Shown: positions 44,160-55,965 of the stretch, one piece after another | Layout of the letters: each line of letters opens with the position of its first letter | Position numbering within the stretch: position 1 is the stretch's first letter | Assembly: GCA_947593925.1 (NCBI GenBank) | Contig: CANQDU010000001.1 | Span: 255,666 to 319,665 of the forward strand | Direction of reading: 5' to 3' | Length of the DNA: 64,000 bases | Source of the DNA: an uncultured Clostridia bacterium | Lineage (GTDB): Bacteria; Bacillota; Clostridia; Oscillospirales; JAAYOS01 | Program-made: the position numbers and the translations under genes | Notes under the pieces: generated by a model | Databases searched by the model: none | Seen by the model: only the letters and a program-made list of their open reading frames with translations | What the model was told of the DNA's origin: nothing

Positions 44160-47100
44160 TTATTTTTTCACGTGTCTGCCTTTGTCTTCGGCGAGCCGTT
44201 CTCCTTTCACAAGTGAAACGGAGGTCAGAACCACGCCGATGAGCGAGGGGATCATCAGCGACATCCACAGCCCGAGCCGGCTGTCGTCCCCGGTCTTCGG
44301 CGGCTCGACGGGCGGCTGCTCCGTCGGAGGCTGCTCCGTCGGCGGCTGCTCGACAGGCGGTTCTGTGGGCGGCTCCGTCGGAGGCGGCGGGGTCTCGTCG
44401 TTCCTGTCGTTGACGAAGCTCGCGTAGCCCGTGCCGCCGTCTGTTATCGTTCCGCTGACGCCGCTTGCCGTCGTCGTGTACCCGTCCTCGTTTGCTTCCT
44501 GCTCGGTCACGGTGTAGGTGACGCCGGTGTGCAGGCCGGTTGCCGTCCTGCTCTCGCCGTGTTTCAGCGTGAACGCGGCAACGCCGTTCGTGAAAGTCAT
44601 GCCGCCATATTCGCCGTTGACGCCCGTGTCGTCCAGCGTCACGGTGAAGTGCCACTCCTTCGCGGTGTCGCCGGCGCTGCCGGTGACTGTCTTGGTGACG
44701 GTGAGGTTTCCGCTATCATCCTCCGGAGGCGGCGGGGTCTTGCCGTTCACGAACGCGGCTCTCGCGGTGCCGCCGTCCGGGATAGTCCCGGACGCACCGG
44801 TCGAGCTTGTGGTGTAGCCGTCCTCGTCCGCTTCCTCCTCGGTCACGGTATAGGTGATACCGTCGGGCAGACCGGTCGCGGTGACGCTCTCGCCGTGCTT
44901 CAGCGTGAACGTGGCAACGCCATCCGCGAAGATCATGTCACCGTAGGTGCCGTTGACGCTCGTGTCGCTCAGCGTCACGGTGAAGTTGAACACCTTGCCC
45001 TTGTCACCGTCGCCGGTGACGGTCTTGGTGACAACCAGGCCGCCGGTATCGGACTCGGAACCCAGCCTGTTTTCAAAGTTCGCATGGGCGACACCGCCTG
45101 CCGGGATGGTTCCGGTTTCTCCGTCGGAGGTGGTAGTGTAGCCGTCCGTGTTGGCCTCGGTCTCGGTCACGGTGTACGTGATACCCTCAGGCAGGCCGGT
45201 CGCGGTGACGCTCTCGCCGTGCTTCAGCGTGAACGTCGCAACGCCGTCCGTGAAGGTCATTTCACCGTATTCGCCGGTGATCGTGGTATCGCCCAGCGTC
45301 ACGGTGAAGTTGAACGCCTTGGTCTTGTCTCCGTTGCCGGTGACGATCTTGGCGACAACCAGACCGCCGGTCTTGGGCTCGGGCTCGGGTCGCTTGTCGT
45401 TGACAAACTTCGAGTAGGCGGTGCCGTCTGCCGGGATGGCTCCCTCCTCGCCGTTGGGAACGGTTGTGTAGCCGTCCGTGTTCGCTTCCTGCTCGGTCAC
45501 GGTGTAGCCGAGACCGGCCGGAAGGTTGTTCGCGGTGGCGCTCTCGTCATGCCTCAGCGTGAACTCGGCAACGCCGTTCGTGAAGGTCATGTCGCCGAAG
45601 GTGCCGTTGACGTCCGTGTCGCTCAGCGTCACGGTGAAGTGGAACGCCTTCGTCTTGTCTCCACCCGTGCCGGTGACGGTCTTGCTCACAACGAGGTTTC
45701 CGAAGTGCTCCTCCGGGTTGTCCTTGCGGTTGATGTAGTCCACCTTGGCTGTGGCGTTCGGTGGGATGACGCCTTCGGCGTCGCCGTAGACGTCGGTGGT
45801 GTAGCCGTCCGCATTCGCTTCGGTCTCGGTCACGGTGTAGGTGATACCGGCGGGAAGGCCGGTCGCGGTGGCGCTCTGGCCGTCAGTCAGGTTAAACGTC
45901 GCCACGCCGTCCGTGAAGGTCATGTTGCCGTAGGTACCGTTGACGCTCTTGTCGCTCAGCGTCACGGTGAAGTGGAAGTCCTTCGTCTTGTCCCCACCCG
46001 TGCCGGTGACGGTCTTAGTGACCTGCAAGTTGCCCGTTTCGGGCTCGGGACCCTTGTCGTTGACGAATTCCACCGTACTCGAGCCTGTGCCAATGCTGCC
46101 GGTGCCGTTGGAAGTTGCTGCGCCGTTCACTGTAACGGTCGTGGTGTAACCGTCCTCGTTGGCTTCGGTCTCGGTCACGGTATACCCCGTATCGATGGGC
46201 AGGCCGGTGATGTCCACGAACTCCCCGTCCTTGAGGGTGAAGGTGAGGGTATTGCCCTCGATAACAGGCTGCTCGCTTGCTTCTGTACCCTCTTTGTCAC
46301 GCTTTGTGACTTCGACGCCAGTGGCAGGGGGATCCGGATCGAACTTCACTGTGAAGTTAAAATCTTTTTCCTTATCGCCCTCGGTGCCCGTGACCGTTTT
46401 GTTGATGGTCAGGCCGCCGATCACTTCGTTCGTGAAGGTCGGCATATCAAACTCGGGCGGAACATCGGGAGAGTATGTGATACTGCCCAGCGTCAGCGCA
46501 TTGGTTGCGGCATCTCTGGAGATCACAACGGTGATGGTGTACACCGTCTTGTCGTAAGTGATGTTGGGCTTGCCGTCGTCGATCTCCCTCATTTCGAAGG
46601 TGTAGGTGCCGGGATCTGTAAACCTGATAGAGCCGAAGTCTACGGTGCCGTCTGCATTGTTCGACAGCTGCAAATTAAACGCGGGACTGAAAGGTGTGCC
46701 GCCGGATATCGGCATGGGCTCGCCGCCGGAGGTGGACGACGTGCCGCCCGCCGGCTCCTCAAAGTTTTTGCTTTTCAGCTCAAACTCGAACTTATTTGCT
46801 TCCAGCGCTCCTCCCTTCAAAACTTTTCTCGCTTTGAACGGAAGCTCGATTTCTTTCTCGTTGTAGGTGTTGTTGAAGGTGACAGTTAGCGGGTCGCCCG
46901 TTGTATGCGGTTCACCGTCAACGGTGACATCGGCTTTCAGCTTTCCGGTATAGACACCGGCGGCGGTGTAGTCCTCGGACACATCGACCTGCACGTTGTA
47001 TATCTTGCCGTCGCTGGAAATTCCGGGAATGTTGCTCGTCTGCTCCGATATGGTGTAGCGGTATGTACCTACATTCGCGAACTTCATGTCCCCGAATACA

Positions 47101-50100
47101 TTCACCGGGTCGGATGTAAGGCCGGTCGTCGTCGGCCCAGTGACTGTTACGGGCAGATAGCCATTGTCCGTATTCCATCCGGACCAACTCGTGATAGGAT
47201 CGCCCTCCGGGTTGCCCGCGACAGGCCGCACAAGGAAAGTAAAGGACTTACTCGCGTCCCACACAAACCCTGTGCCGGTAACGGTCTTTTGCAGTTTCAG
47301 ATCGATCGTCGTGGGCTCCGGTTTCTTCTTGGTGTTGGTGAATACCACCTTCACCGGTGTGCCGGAGTTTGGCGGGACGGTGCCGGAAACGGTCTTTTCA
47401 TCATCATCCGGAACTATTTCTTCGTTGTCCTTGACGTCGTAGCCGCCATCCGGGGTAAGCTCCTTCACCGTATAGGTGTACCCCGCGTCCACCGGCAGGC
47501 CGGTCACGGTCATGGTCTCGCCGCCCTTGAGCGTGAAGTGCCAAGTTCCGTCAGTGTCGGCTTCAATGTCTTTATCGGTTTTCTCCGGCATACCGCTGTA
47601 ACCATTCGGCAGCAGACGGCCCTTGACCGTCGTGGGCTCGGCGGGTGTGCCGGACGTACCGGGCTCGCCGGTCGCCTCGGAGGTCGCGGTGATGGTGTAG
47701 TTGTACACGCCGCTCGACGTTCCGACACCCGATGCTGTATCGAGCTTCAGCATGAAGTCAAACTCGGTCTGCTTATCCTGCTCCGTGATCTCCGTGCCGG
47801 TCGCCGCCTCCAGCTCCTTGGTGATGGAGAGTGTGCCCGGCTCGAAGGTGTTGGTGAAGTTCGCCTGCTCCTCGAACCAACCGGTGTTGCCGAAGACGGA
47901 GTACACGCCGGTGTAGGTGGGTTCTCCCGTCAGTATCGACGGGACTGTTGCCTGATCCGGCTCTTTCTCCACGGCGAAGTGCACCGTCGGGCTGACGCCG
48001 TAGCGCGCCATGTTCCGCATGTACGTGGAGGCCTCGCCGTTGTAGTGCGGGTCGATGAGAACACCCTCGCGATACATGTAGTGGAGGATGCTGTCACCCT
48101 GCGTCACATCGCAGCCGGTCTTGGTTGCATCATTCCACGGCTTACAGTTCGGGTTGTCTGCGACCGTATGAGACACTCCTGTCGCCGTGTACGTGTTGGC
48201 GTTCGACCCATCCCAGATCTGCATGCTGGATTCCGTCTCAGCATTAACACCAGCAGGCTGATGGTGGTTGCCGGAGGCGCCATTCGCCATTGTGGCATAG
48301 TACTCCCACATGACGGCGTTGGTGTGGGCGAAAGGCTCGTTATGCGGCTCCACATTGGGATTTGTATTGCCATTTTCATCCACTGCCCATGTCAGTCCGT
48401 TCTCGGTGAGGCTATTCGCGGCAGAGCCGTACTCTGAGCCGTAGGTCGCGTCATCGTAGGAGTAGATCGGGATCTCCTGTATGCCAAGGCGATAGATACT
48501 CTCCGACCCGCGCTGCTGGATGTGGCTGATCTTCTGCAGGGTGTAGCCATTGTCCAACTGATCCTGCGTGAGCTTCTCCGTGAAGCGGTAGGCGATACGG
48601 TTGTCCAGACCCGTGAGCAGCAGACCTTCGCCGTGATGCAGCGTGAACTCGGCGGTGTGCCGGGCGATGTAATCTGCATCCGCATTTTGGCCGGTAAACA
48701 GATCCGGACGGTCGCCCGAGGGGACGATCTTGTCGTAGAGGTCGCCAACCTGCATCGAGCCGGCATCTCCGCTTGTGCCACCATCGCCAACATTGGCGTT
48801 CTGGCCGAATTTCAGCTCCTCGGTCAGATACTGGCTGCGGGTGGCGTATGGAGAAGTGAAGTTGGTCGCGCTGGTCTCGCCGTTCGGCTTGCGGATTACG
48901 AAGGTGTGGAAGGTCAAATCCTTGTGGTTTCCTTCGCCGCCGGCATGCGCCGTGTGCGTCCATGTGCCGCCGGAGATGGACTCCAGTGCCATGGTGGCAA
49001 TGCCGCTCATTGAGCCGGGGTCGCTCGACGAAATGGTTGCGGCCTCTGCATCTTGTACTTCACTTACCGGGATAAGCTCCGCGTCCTGCGCCCAATAGGT
49101 TTTGGTGCCGGCGGGGCGCTGATCACCGTCTTCCAAACGTTTGCTGTCCAAGTTGCCCGATGTAGACTCTGTTACCTCATCTTCATGGGCTTTATCCACG
49201 AAGGTGGTAGTGCCGTCCTTGCTGTCTAAAAGGTCGAAATTGCCCGCATCGTCGCCCTTGTAGTCTGCGTTCTGATACAGGCGGTGGACGTGCCGGGAGT
49301 TCTCGTCTTTGGCGTTGGAGGGCAGATACATGTAATAGAGCGTAGGAGCTGTCGAATTCTCGCTTACTACCGTATTGCTCTGCGTGCCGTCGTCATTGGC
49401 GTAGTAATACTTACCATCGTCAGTGTTCAATATCACCTGTTTGGCGAGAGGGATTTCGCTGTCTCCGCCTAATGTGCTGGCGGTGGTCTCCAGAACGAAC
49501 AGCGCGCGGGTATTGTTATTTGTCTGGACAAGGTCGCTGTTGTCGGTCAGGACGTCGATGTAGCCCAGCTCGCGCTCCCATGTTTTGCTGTACTCGTTGT
49601 ACTCGGTGCGCACGGCTGTGCGTGTGCCGGAGACGCCCTGCACGAAGATCTGGTAGTTGAACGATTCTTTCTTCTGATTCTCCGTCAGCGTGTAGCCCGC
49701 CGGAGCCTCCAACATTTTTGTCACGTGGAGCATCTGGTTTGCGATCTCCAAGCGTCCGTTGTTGCCCAGATAGTTGTTGATAATGACGTTGTTGTCGGTG
49801 CCGGAGCTGTCGGAGATCGTGGGCAGATAGTAGGTGTTGGAGGTCTTGGTGGCGTTGTTGTTGTAGAGCTGCGTTTCACCGTCGTACTCCGTGCCCTTGT
49901 ACTGCAGGTTGTTGGACATGTCGCCGGGGCGCACTCCGCCGGGACGTGCCGCCACGGCGAATTTGAAGGCTTGCTCAAATTCGGCTTCGGTCAGGTCGTC
50001 CTGAACGTCCGTATTTGCAGCATTCAGCGCAGCCTGAACAAGCCGGTCAGCCTGCACTTCCGTCCAGTAATTGACCTGCTGGGTAAGGGCGCCTATCGTC

Positions 50101-53100
50101 TCTGGATTAGTGTCCAGATTTGCCGGCTCAGACGGTTTAAAGTCCGGATTGGGAACCTTCTTGTCGTCGGTGAGTCCGAGCCCCGCAAGGTAAGTTCCAA
50201 GATTCTTACCTTCCGGGCCGTTCTTTTGATACGTCAGCTTTTCCCATGTCGGCTCACCGCGGGTGCGGTCGCCGGTGTCGGTCTTGGAGACATACGCGAA
50301 CTCGACGTTCAGCTTGTTGTTCGTGTCGGTCCAACAGAGCATGTCGCCGTTGTTGATAGCGTCGGAGGCAAAGCCGGAGCCGAACTCGCTGCCCTTGCGG
50401 GCGAGCGCGTACTGAACCATGTGACCGCCCTGAGTGCCGGGAACGTCCTCACCCACGTCGTCCACGCCGGTGCCCTCATCGGGCACATAGAACTCCACGA
50501 GGATGAAGAAGTAGTCGTCGGAGGAGAAGGAGACGGAGTCCTTAGTGTAGCCGCCGTTCGTGTCAGAGGTCACGTGATCCAGCAGATCATCCTCGAGGAA
50601 CACGATGCCGCCCTCTACATACTGATACTTGATGCCGTTGCTGTCAGTAATGACCCTTTCGGTTTTGGGCATACCTATTTCGCCCGGTGAAATAGACGCG
50701 CTTGTTGTAGTATTAGAACACGCATCTTTGAACGCGGCCTCGTCCTTATACGTACCCATGTACTGCCCGCCGACCCATGAACCGGCCTGCTGAGCCGTTC
50801 CGTTGTAGATCTCCCAAGTGGTTGTGCCGTTGCCGGATTTATTATCGCCCCACGTTTGCGCATCCGTTTTGTCGACGGGCTTGAGCGTACCACCATCTAC
50901 CCTGTACGCGTGGGCGTACAGGGGCAGCGGCTTCTGGAAGACGTAGTAGCGGTTGTCCGCGCTCGGCGAGAAGGTCACGGTCGGGTCGCCGCGGGTGCGG
51001 GCAGTGTCGTCGGTGGTGTAGTTGTCGTAGCGGGTCCCGGAGTAGAAGTTGGATATGAACCAGACGTAGTCCTGCCCCTCAACCGTGTGGGAGTTGATGT
51101 ACTCGGCGGAGATCGCGTTGAAGTCGACGCCCTGCTGATTGCCCTCGCTGTCCCGGAGGATAAGATCCTCCTCCAGACCGACGGCGTAGAACAGGCGCAG
51201 CGGGGTGGACTGGTAGCAGTACTGCTCGTAAGTTGTCGTTACTGTTTTACCGTTTTCGGTTCTCGTTGTACCATTGGGGTGGTCTTTGCCGAGGTTCGTC
51301 TCGTAGGAGAGCACGCCGTCGCGGCCCAGAGTGATGGTTGCAAGCTCGGTGGGGATAGCGACCGCCGGGACGTTCACGTACAGCGAACGGTCGTAGCCGC
51401 TGTTCGGCGTGATAGCGCCGGTGGTGTCCACGAAGTCGCCGGTGTCCTCCACCCAGACGCGGATGTCGCTGAGGCGGTACAGACCGGGCGTCTCCGTCGC
51501 GTCGATCCCCTCAACATCAAAGGTGTCCGTAGGATAGCCGTGATTTTGTACATAAGTGTTCCACGTAGTCTGTATTTCTTCCGGTATCTCGCCGTATATC
51601 GGGTTGCGGCGCAGCTCGTTGCGGTCGTCCTGCGAACCCGCGAAGCGGTAGCAGGTGTAGACCGTGTTCTTCACCTGAGCGGGGAGATCTTCCGGGTGGA
51701 CGCTCTGATCGGTGGACTCCAAACCTATGATGGGGACGAAGGACAGGAGCGTTTGGAAGTTGAACCGATAGACCCAGCCGTCGTTGCGCGCATCCTGTGC
51801 GCTGTTGTATGTTTTGCCTGTGTTGGGATAATCACATGAAGGATATGTGCTGGAGCCATCAGCGTCTTGTGTTAAATAACCACTTGAAAGCGCCTGTTGA
51901 CCTGCCTTAGGCTCGCCCTTATACCAGCCCATGGGGAACGCTGTTTTGCCCTGTTCAGCCTTTTTGTTCAATTCCATCCACTTGTTGTTCCAGTTCCAGT
52001 CGTACACGCCGGCGCGCACGAGGCCGTGCATCTCGCCGAAGAGCAGCATCGACATGTCGTAGGTCTGCTCACCGTTCTTGCCGACCTCGGGATCACCCAC
52101 ATGGTGCGGCGTGGCTATGATCGCCTGGTTCTTTATCTCCATGTACTCGCCTATCGGGTCCTGATAGGTTATCGAGTCGCCGACGCCCGCATCGTTGTCG
52201 CCGGACACCGGGACAAACACGTTGCCGAGTATCAGGGCGAGGATCTTATCGAAGGTCTCGTCCATCTGCCCGGACGTGACGTCGAAGAAGTCGTCGTTGT
52301 ACGCGATGTTGTTGACGACGTCCTTGTCGGTGACTTGAATGGTGTCGTCTTGCGTCGTACCGTCCTTTTTTTTGAGCTTTGTTGCATAATCAGCACTTGC
52401 GCCAGCGCTTTCGGCTACTTTTACAATAGATTTGATCTGGACTTTTGCATTATCAATGTCCGATATAGTAGCTTTGGTCTCACCGTCGGTCTTCCACGCA
52501 ATCCACGAATCATATAAATCTTCATATACGCTCGTTAATGTATGCCCGTCGGCAAGATTTTCGCCCCCGAATTGTTCCGTTTTTGTATACCACTTTGCCG
52601 ATTTGATCGTATCGAGCGGGTAATCCTTCGGGTCGAGCGTAGGATACAGACGCATTTTGCCCCATTGCGGCACGTGCTTCGTATCGACGTTCATCGTGTA
52701 GGTGAAAAGGTCGCTCTTGCTTTCCTCTGTCGCCCCGTCTGCCGTCCAGCCGTTATTATAGTGCGTCTTAACAACGTCGTGCATATACGCGGCGGTCAGC
52801 AAAACCTCAAGTATGGTGCCGGGCGCGTCCACAGGGCTGTTGTCGCTGCTGTAAAATACGCCCGGTTTGTTCCAAGTCGGAGGAGTTGAAAGCGTACCGT
52901 CCTCCGTTATATCGGCGCCCTGATTGTATATACCGTGCAGACCGTCCCAACCTTTGAGCGTATCTTCACCGGGGATAAAAACCTTATACCATTCGTTGCC
53001 TGAGTTTTGATTTAATCGATGCTCATAGTCAAGATAACGACCGTCAACAAGTCCATTGTTCCAGCCCGGGGTTTTTCCATTAGTCCATGTGTCGTCGGTT

Positions 53101-54706
53101 ATATAATCAAGTTGTAACTTTCCCTCATTAACAGCTCTCTGTCCGTAACGAGCATTCCAGTCTTTGGCGGTATATGACTGGCCGTCCTGTCCCATCTCGT
53201 TGAACGAGAAGTTCGCGCCGCCGTCCGACATGATGATCGCGGCGGGGATGCGCGCGACCGTGGACACCACGCCGTTCGTGAGCGTCTCGGTGTATGTTGT
53301 TGCTTCCGAATCCGCTAACTGCTTATACGCGAGGTAGATGCCGCCCTGCGTGTTCGTGAAGTAGCCCACGTAGTCGTCGGCTGTAAGGCCGGAGGTAGGT
53401 TTCATCGCTTCTTTAAGTGCGGAAGTTTGGTTATGTGTTACGGGGTCTTCCATACCCCCAGAATTTATTACACCGTTCAAACCGCCTACCCATTTCTTAG
53501 CAACATTTTCGTCATTTGAGCTCGAATTAGTGTAGACAGTCTGGCTCAACTCTCCATGTGTATCCGTCGGTTCACCATTCGCCCACTCGCCCGGGAAAGC
53601 CTTGACCTGTTCTCCGTCATCAGAAAGCACGTTGTTGCTGACGGTTGTGTTGATGTCCTGCCAATGATATGTTGTTTCATCCTGAACGGCGTTGGGGGCT
53701 TCTCCGTCATCGTCAAGCACTCCCGTATATGTGTTGTACTCCGCGTTTACCACGACCGTGTAGCAGGTGTCGCGGTTGTTCATCCAGTACCATCCGTCTT
53801 CGTCAACTTTGGGAAGCGACTCACCGTTCTTTTTCACGGTGTCTACTTCTTCTTTCGATCTATACACCAGGTCGCTGGGATGGTACAGCGTCTCCATGCC
53901 GCCGACGGAGAGGTAGGGATCACCTTTACCATCGTTATCTTTATCCACTCTCTTATAATGTCCGAGTGGCATGAGAACAACAGCGTTCGCGCCGTAGCCG
54001 CAGACCGCGACGCGGTTCTGCGGGTTCTGCGCCATCAGCTTGTCGATAGTCTGGTTTATTGCGTTAAGCGTAGCCTGTATACGCGAATTTGCGATACGCT
54101 CCTCCATCGGCACGCCGACGGCAGGCCAAGGATATTCGTTCGAATCTCCATTATTGTCATGCGGCATATATATATATTCAGGCCTGTGTCGATACCGTAT
54201 CGCGTGTCCTGACCCATCGAGCCGGACATATCGAAGACGATAACGAGGTCGACGGGGGTCGGCGGGTACTCGTTTATCACCTGACTACTCGCAAGAGCAC
54301 TAAAGACATGACCAAAATCGGAGTTGAACTTAACTTCGCCCGTATAGCCGTCGGTGCCCATTTCCAGCTTGATGGCGTTTGTTCCGTCGAAGTGAGATGA
54401 AACAGCATCAGCTCCGTTGCCGTATGCGAACACGGTCTTGTCTGTCCAGACGCGGCCGGCGTACCGGGAACCGCTCGCCTCAGTGAGCAGACGGTTGAGG
54501 TAGTCGTCCATGGTGTCAGGGTCGGCCACGCGGGAATCAGCCACGATATGTGCCGTCGGCCCGACTGTGTAGGCGCGCGTCGACCCTTCATCGGCGGCAA
54601 ACGCGTGCAGCACGCCCGCGCCGCTTATAAGCGACGTCACCATGCACAGGCACAGAAGGGCCGCGGTAAGCCTGTGCGATATATCATGTGTCTTTAGTTG
54701 TCTCAT
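44160..54706 (-). CDS. Giant VWA/pilin-type adhesin, frame broken at an (AT)6 tract
   Basis: Starts at the ATG at 54706, eight bases after GGAGG. A signal peptide (LTAALLCLCMVTSLISGAGVLHAFA) is followed by a VWA domain with MIDAS motif VFDMSGSMGQ. The first frame reaches the tract at 54177-54166 and stops at 54056 (216 aa). The second frame resumes at the tract with MPHDNNGD, completes the VWA (RVAVCGYGANAVVLMPLG) and runs to 44160 (3335 aa). One AT unit fewer would give 3514 aa in one frame. Downstream are FctA/Spy0128-type isopeptide pilin domains, six tandem CnaB-like repeats, a Pro/Thr/Glu spacer, sorting motif PPKTGDDS, a hydrophobic helix and a basic tail. Wall-anchored adhesin or pilus tip. 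Confidence 0.85.
44411..46420 (-). repeat. Six tandem CnaB-like domain repeats
   Basis: Six units of about 105-125 residues, each starting GxLxVTKTVTG and containing FHFTVTLSD, GVATFTLKHGES, YTVTExEANxDGYTT and ending FVN. The last five are close enough at DNA level for homologous slippage, so copy number may vary between strains. Confidence 0.85.
54166..54177 (-). repeat. (AT)6 dinucleotide tract at the adhesin frameshift
   Basis: Twelve bases of perfect AT repeat. The frame before it reads into an early stop and the frame after it is open for 3335 codons. Removing one unit (or adding two) makes them continuous. Confidence 0.9.
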
Positions 54707-54842
54707 GCGTTTTTCCTCCTGGAAGAGAAATTTCTGGAGCAGTTTACTGTTTCCATTTAGGCGCAGCCTGTTCTCCGTTTCGGGTTTATGACTCGTGCGC
54801 TCTCTATAGCTGCGCGGAAGAAACACGGATCAAAACTCCCGT

Positions 54843-55184
54843 TCAGAATGCCATATTCTTTTGGGCATTTTCTTGAATCGACCGACTGATTTTCTCGCGC
54901 AAGTCCTTTGTTGGACGGAAGGAGGGTTTATAGGATGCCGGGATTAAAAATTCTTCCATCGTTTTGGGATTTCGACCCATCTTCTCCGTGATGATTCGCA
55001 CTTCAAATACGCCGAAATTTCGGAAGTTTACAGTCCGTCCTTCACTCCATGCCTCTTGTAAAACGTCAAGGAAGGCAGTAGTGATCTCATCAGCAGTTTC
55101 TCTGTCAGAGTTCAATTTATTTGAGAGCTTGGTAGCAAACTCCTTCCGATACATACATTCGTATTCTTTCAATTTTCTTGCCAT
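54843..55184 (-). CDS. HU/IHF-family DNA-binding protein
   Basis: 113 aa from the ATG at 55184, eight bases after AAGGAG. The core ATKLSNKLNSDRETADEITTAFLDVLQEAWSEGRTVNFRNFGVFEVR is HU-like (helix pair then beta-strand), and FRPTKDLREKI is the usual C-terminal helix. The DNA-binding arm (TEKMGRNPKTMEEFLIPASYKPS) carries the RNP motif. It bends DNA. It overlaps the upstream HTH gene by 16 bases and lies 137 bases before the adhesin, so a part in controlling that promoter or in recombination nearby is likely. Confidence 0.85.
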   Translation of the reverse strand: MARKLKEYECMYRKEFATKLSNKLNSDRETADEITTAFLDVLQEAWSEGRTVNFRNFGVFEVRIITEKMGRNPKTMEEFLIPASYKPSFRPTKDLREKISRSIQENAQKNMAF

Positions 55185-55648
55185 CGTGCCATCTCCTTAT
55201 CCACCGTGAATCTTCTTCCTTTATTAACCCCTCCCAGCCAAAACTGCTGCACATCCATCCCACTCTCTGACAGTTTCACTAACCAGTCACGGCGCATACG
55301 GTAGTACGTTCCCACGCCTACGCCGCACATCCTAGCCGCGACCTTGTGGGTGATCTGTTTCTTAGAGACCAACTCCAATATGGACGCGAAGTTGGGAGGC
55401 GGTTGAGTCTTTGGATGACCGAAGGTTATGTTTCGAGTCTGGGCTTCTGCGATGCCCCTGGCCTGGGCTGCGCGGGCACGGAGTTTCCGCTCCCGGGTCA
55501 CAGCCTGAAGAATGGTCGGTGTCAAAACGTCCAGCAGCTCCGGCGCGGAAATCGGTCGCGCCAAAAGGTTTTCCATCATCTCCAGAATGGCCGGATAGTC
55601 CTCTCCCAAAATGGTTCTGGCGTTCTCATCCCCGTTTGCAGTTTTCAT
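55169..55648 (-). CDS. Helix-turn-helix protein, resolvase-HTH-like C-terminus
   Basis: 159 aa from the ATG at 55648, nine bases after GGAGGTG. The N-terminal half is helical with an Arg-rich segment (TRERKLRARAAQARGIAEAQTRN). The C-terminal half carries an HTH of the resolvase/Hin type (SKKQITHKVAARMCGVGVGTYYRMRRDW). No catalytic recombinase domain. First gene of a unit with the HU-like protein, immediately downstream of the putative invertible segment. Probably a regulator of the adhesin operon. Confidence 0.7.
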   Translation of the reverse strand: MKTANGDENARTILGEDYPAILEMMENLLARPISAPELLDVLTPTILQAVTRERKLRARAAQARGIAEAQTRNITFGHPKTQPPPNFASILELVSKKQITHKVAARMCGVGVGTYYRMRRDWLVKLSESGMDVQQFWLGGVNKGRRFTVDKEMARWQEN

Positions 55649-55695
55649 TTCCCTAGCACCTCCTCAAGTTTGTCCATTTCCGGATCAACCGAATG

Positions 55696-55961
55696 GACAA
55701 AACAATAATTTTGTCAGCGTAGATTCCACTTTTTTCCTTGCTGCGAACAAAAGAAGCGGGGTTTAGAAGTCACAGGCGATAAAAAAGGGTATAGAGAGCA
55801 GAGCCGCAAAAAAATCCTGTTTGGCGGCTCAGATTTTTACGCCAATTTTTAGGAAGGGGGGTTGTTTTGTCGCAGTATCCGTGGTAAGATACTTATGTAT
55901 GGATGGCATCTCAAAGCATAGAGGCTCAACCGATTGCGGCAATATTATTGTTTTGCCGCAA
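55696..55961. other. Candidate invertible segment between recombinase and regulator genes
   Basis: CAAAACAATAAT (55698-55709) is repeated inverted as ATTATTGTTTTG (55944-55955). Each sits inside its own palindrome: GACAAAA/TTTTGTC (55696-55715 region) and TTGCGGCAA/TTGCCGCAA (55934-55942, 55953-55961), the arm-spacer-arm form of tyrosine-recombinase core sites. A weak leftward promoter TTGAGA (55914-55909), 17 bp, TATCTT (55891-55886) and a weak rightward one (TTGTTT 55862, TAAGAT 55885) lie inside. The right palindrome could instead be a terminator of the recombinase gene. No protein-coding gene is seen in this gap. Confidence 0.5.
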
Positions 55962-55965
55962 GTTT

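Noticed and set aside
44411..46420. Regular repeats that could be read as a CRISPR array
   Set aside because: The units are over 300 bp, encode protein domains in frame, and have no short spacers. The 34-bp repeats at 61.3 kb are directly tandem without spacers and have no cas genes nearby.
54056..54706. Programmed ribosomal frameshift in the adhesin
   Set aside because: There is no heptameric slippery site or stimulatory structure at the junction; a dinucleotide tract fits replication slippage. It is kept only as an alternative.
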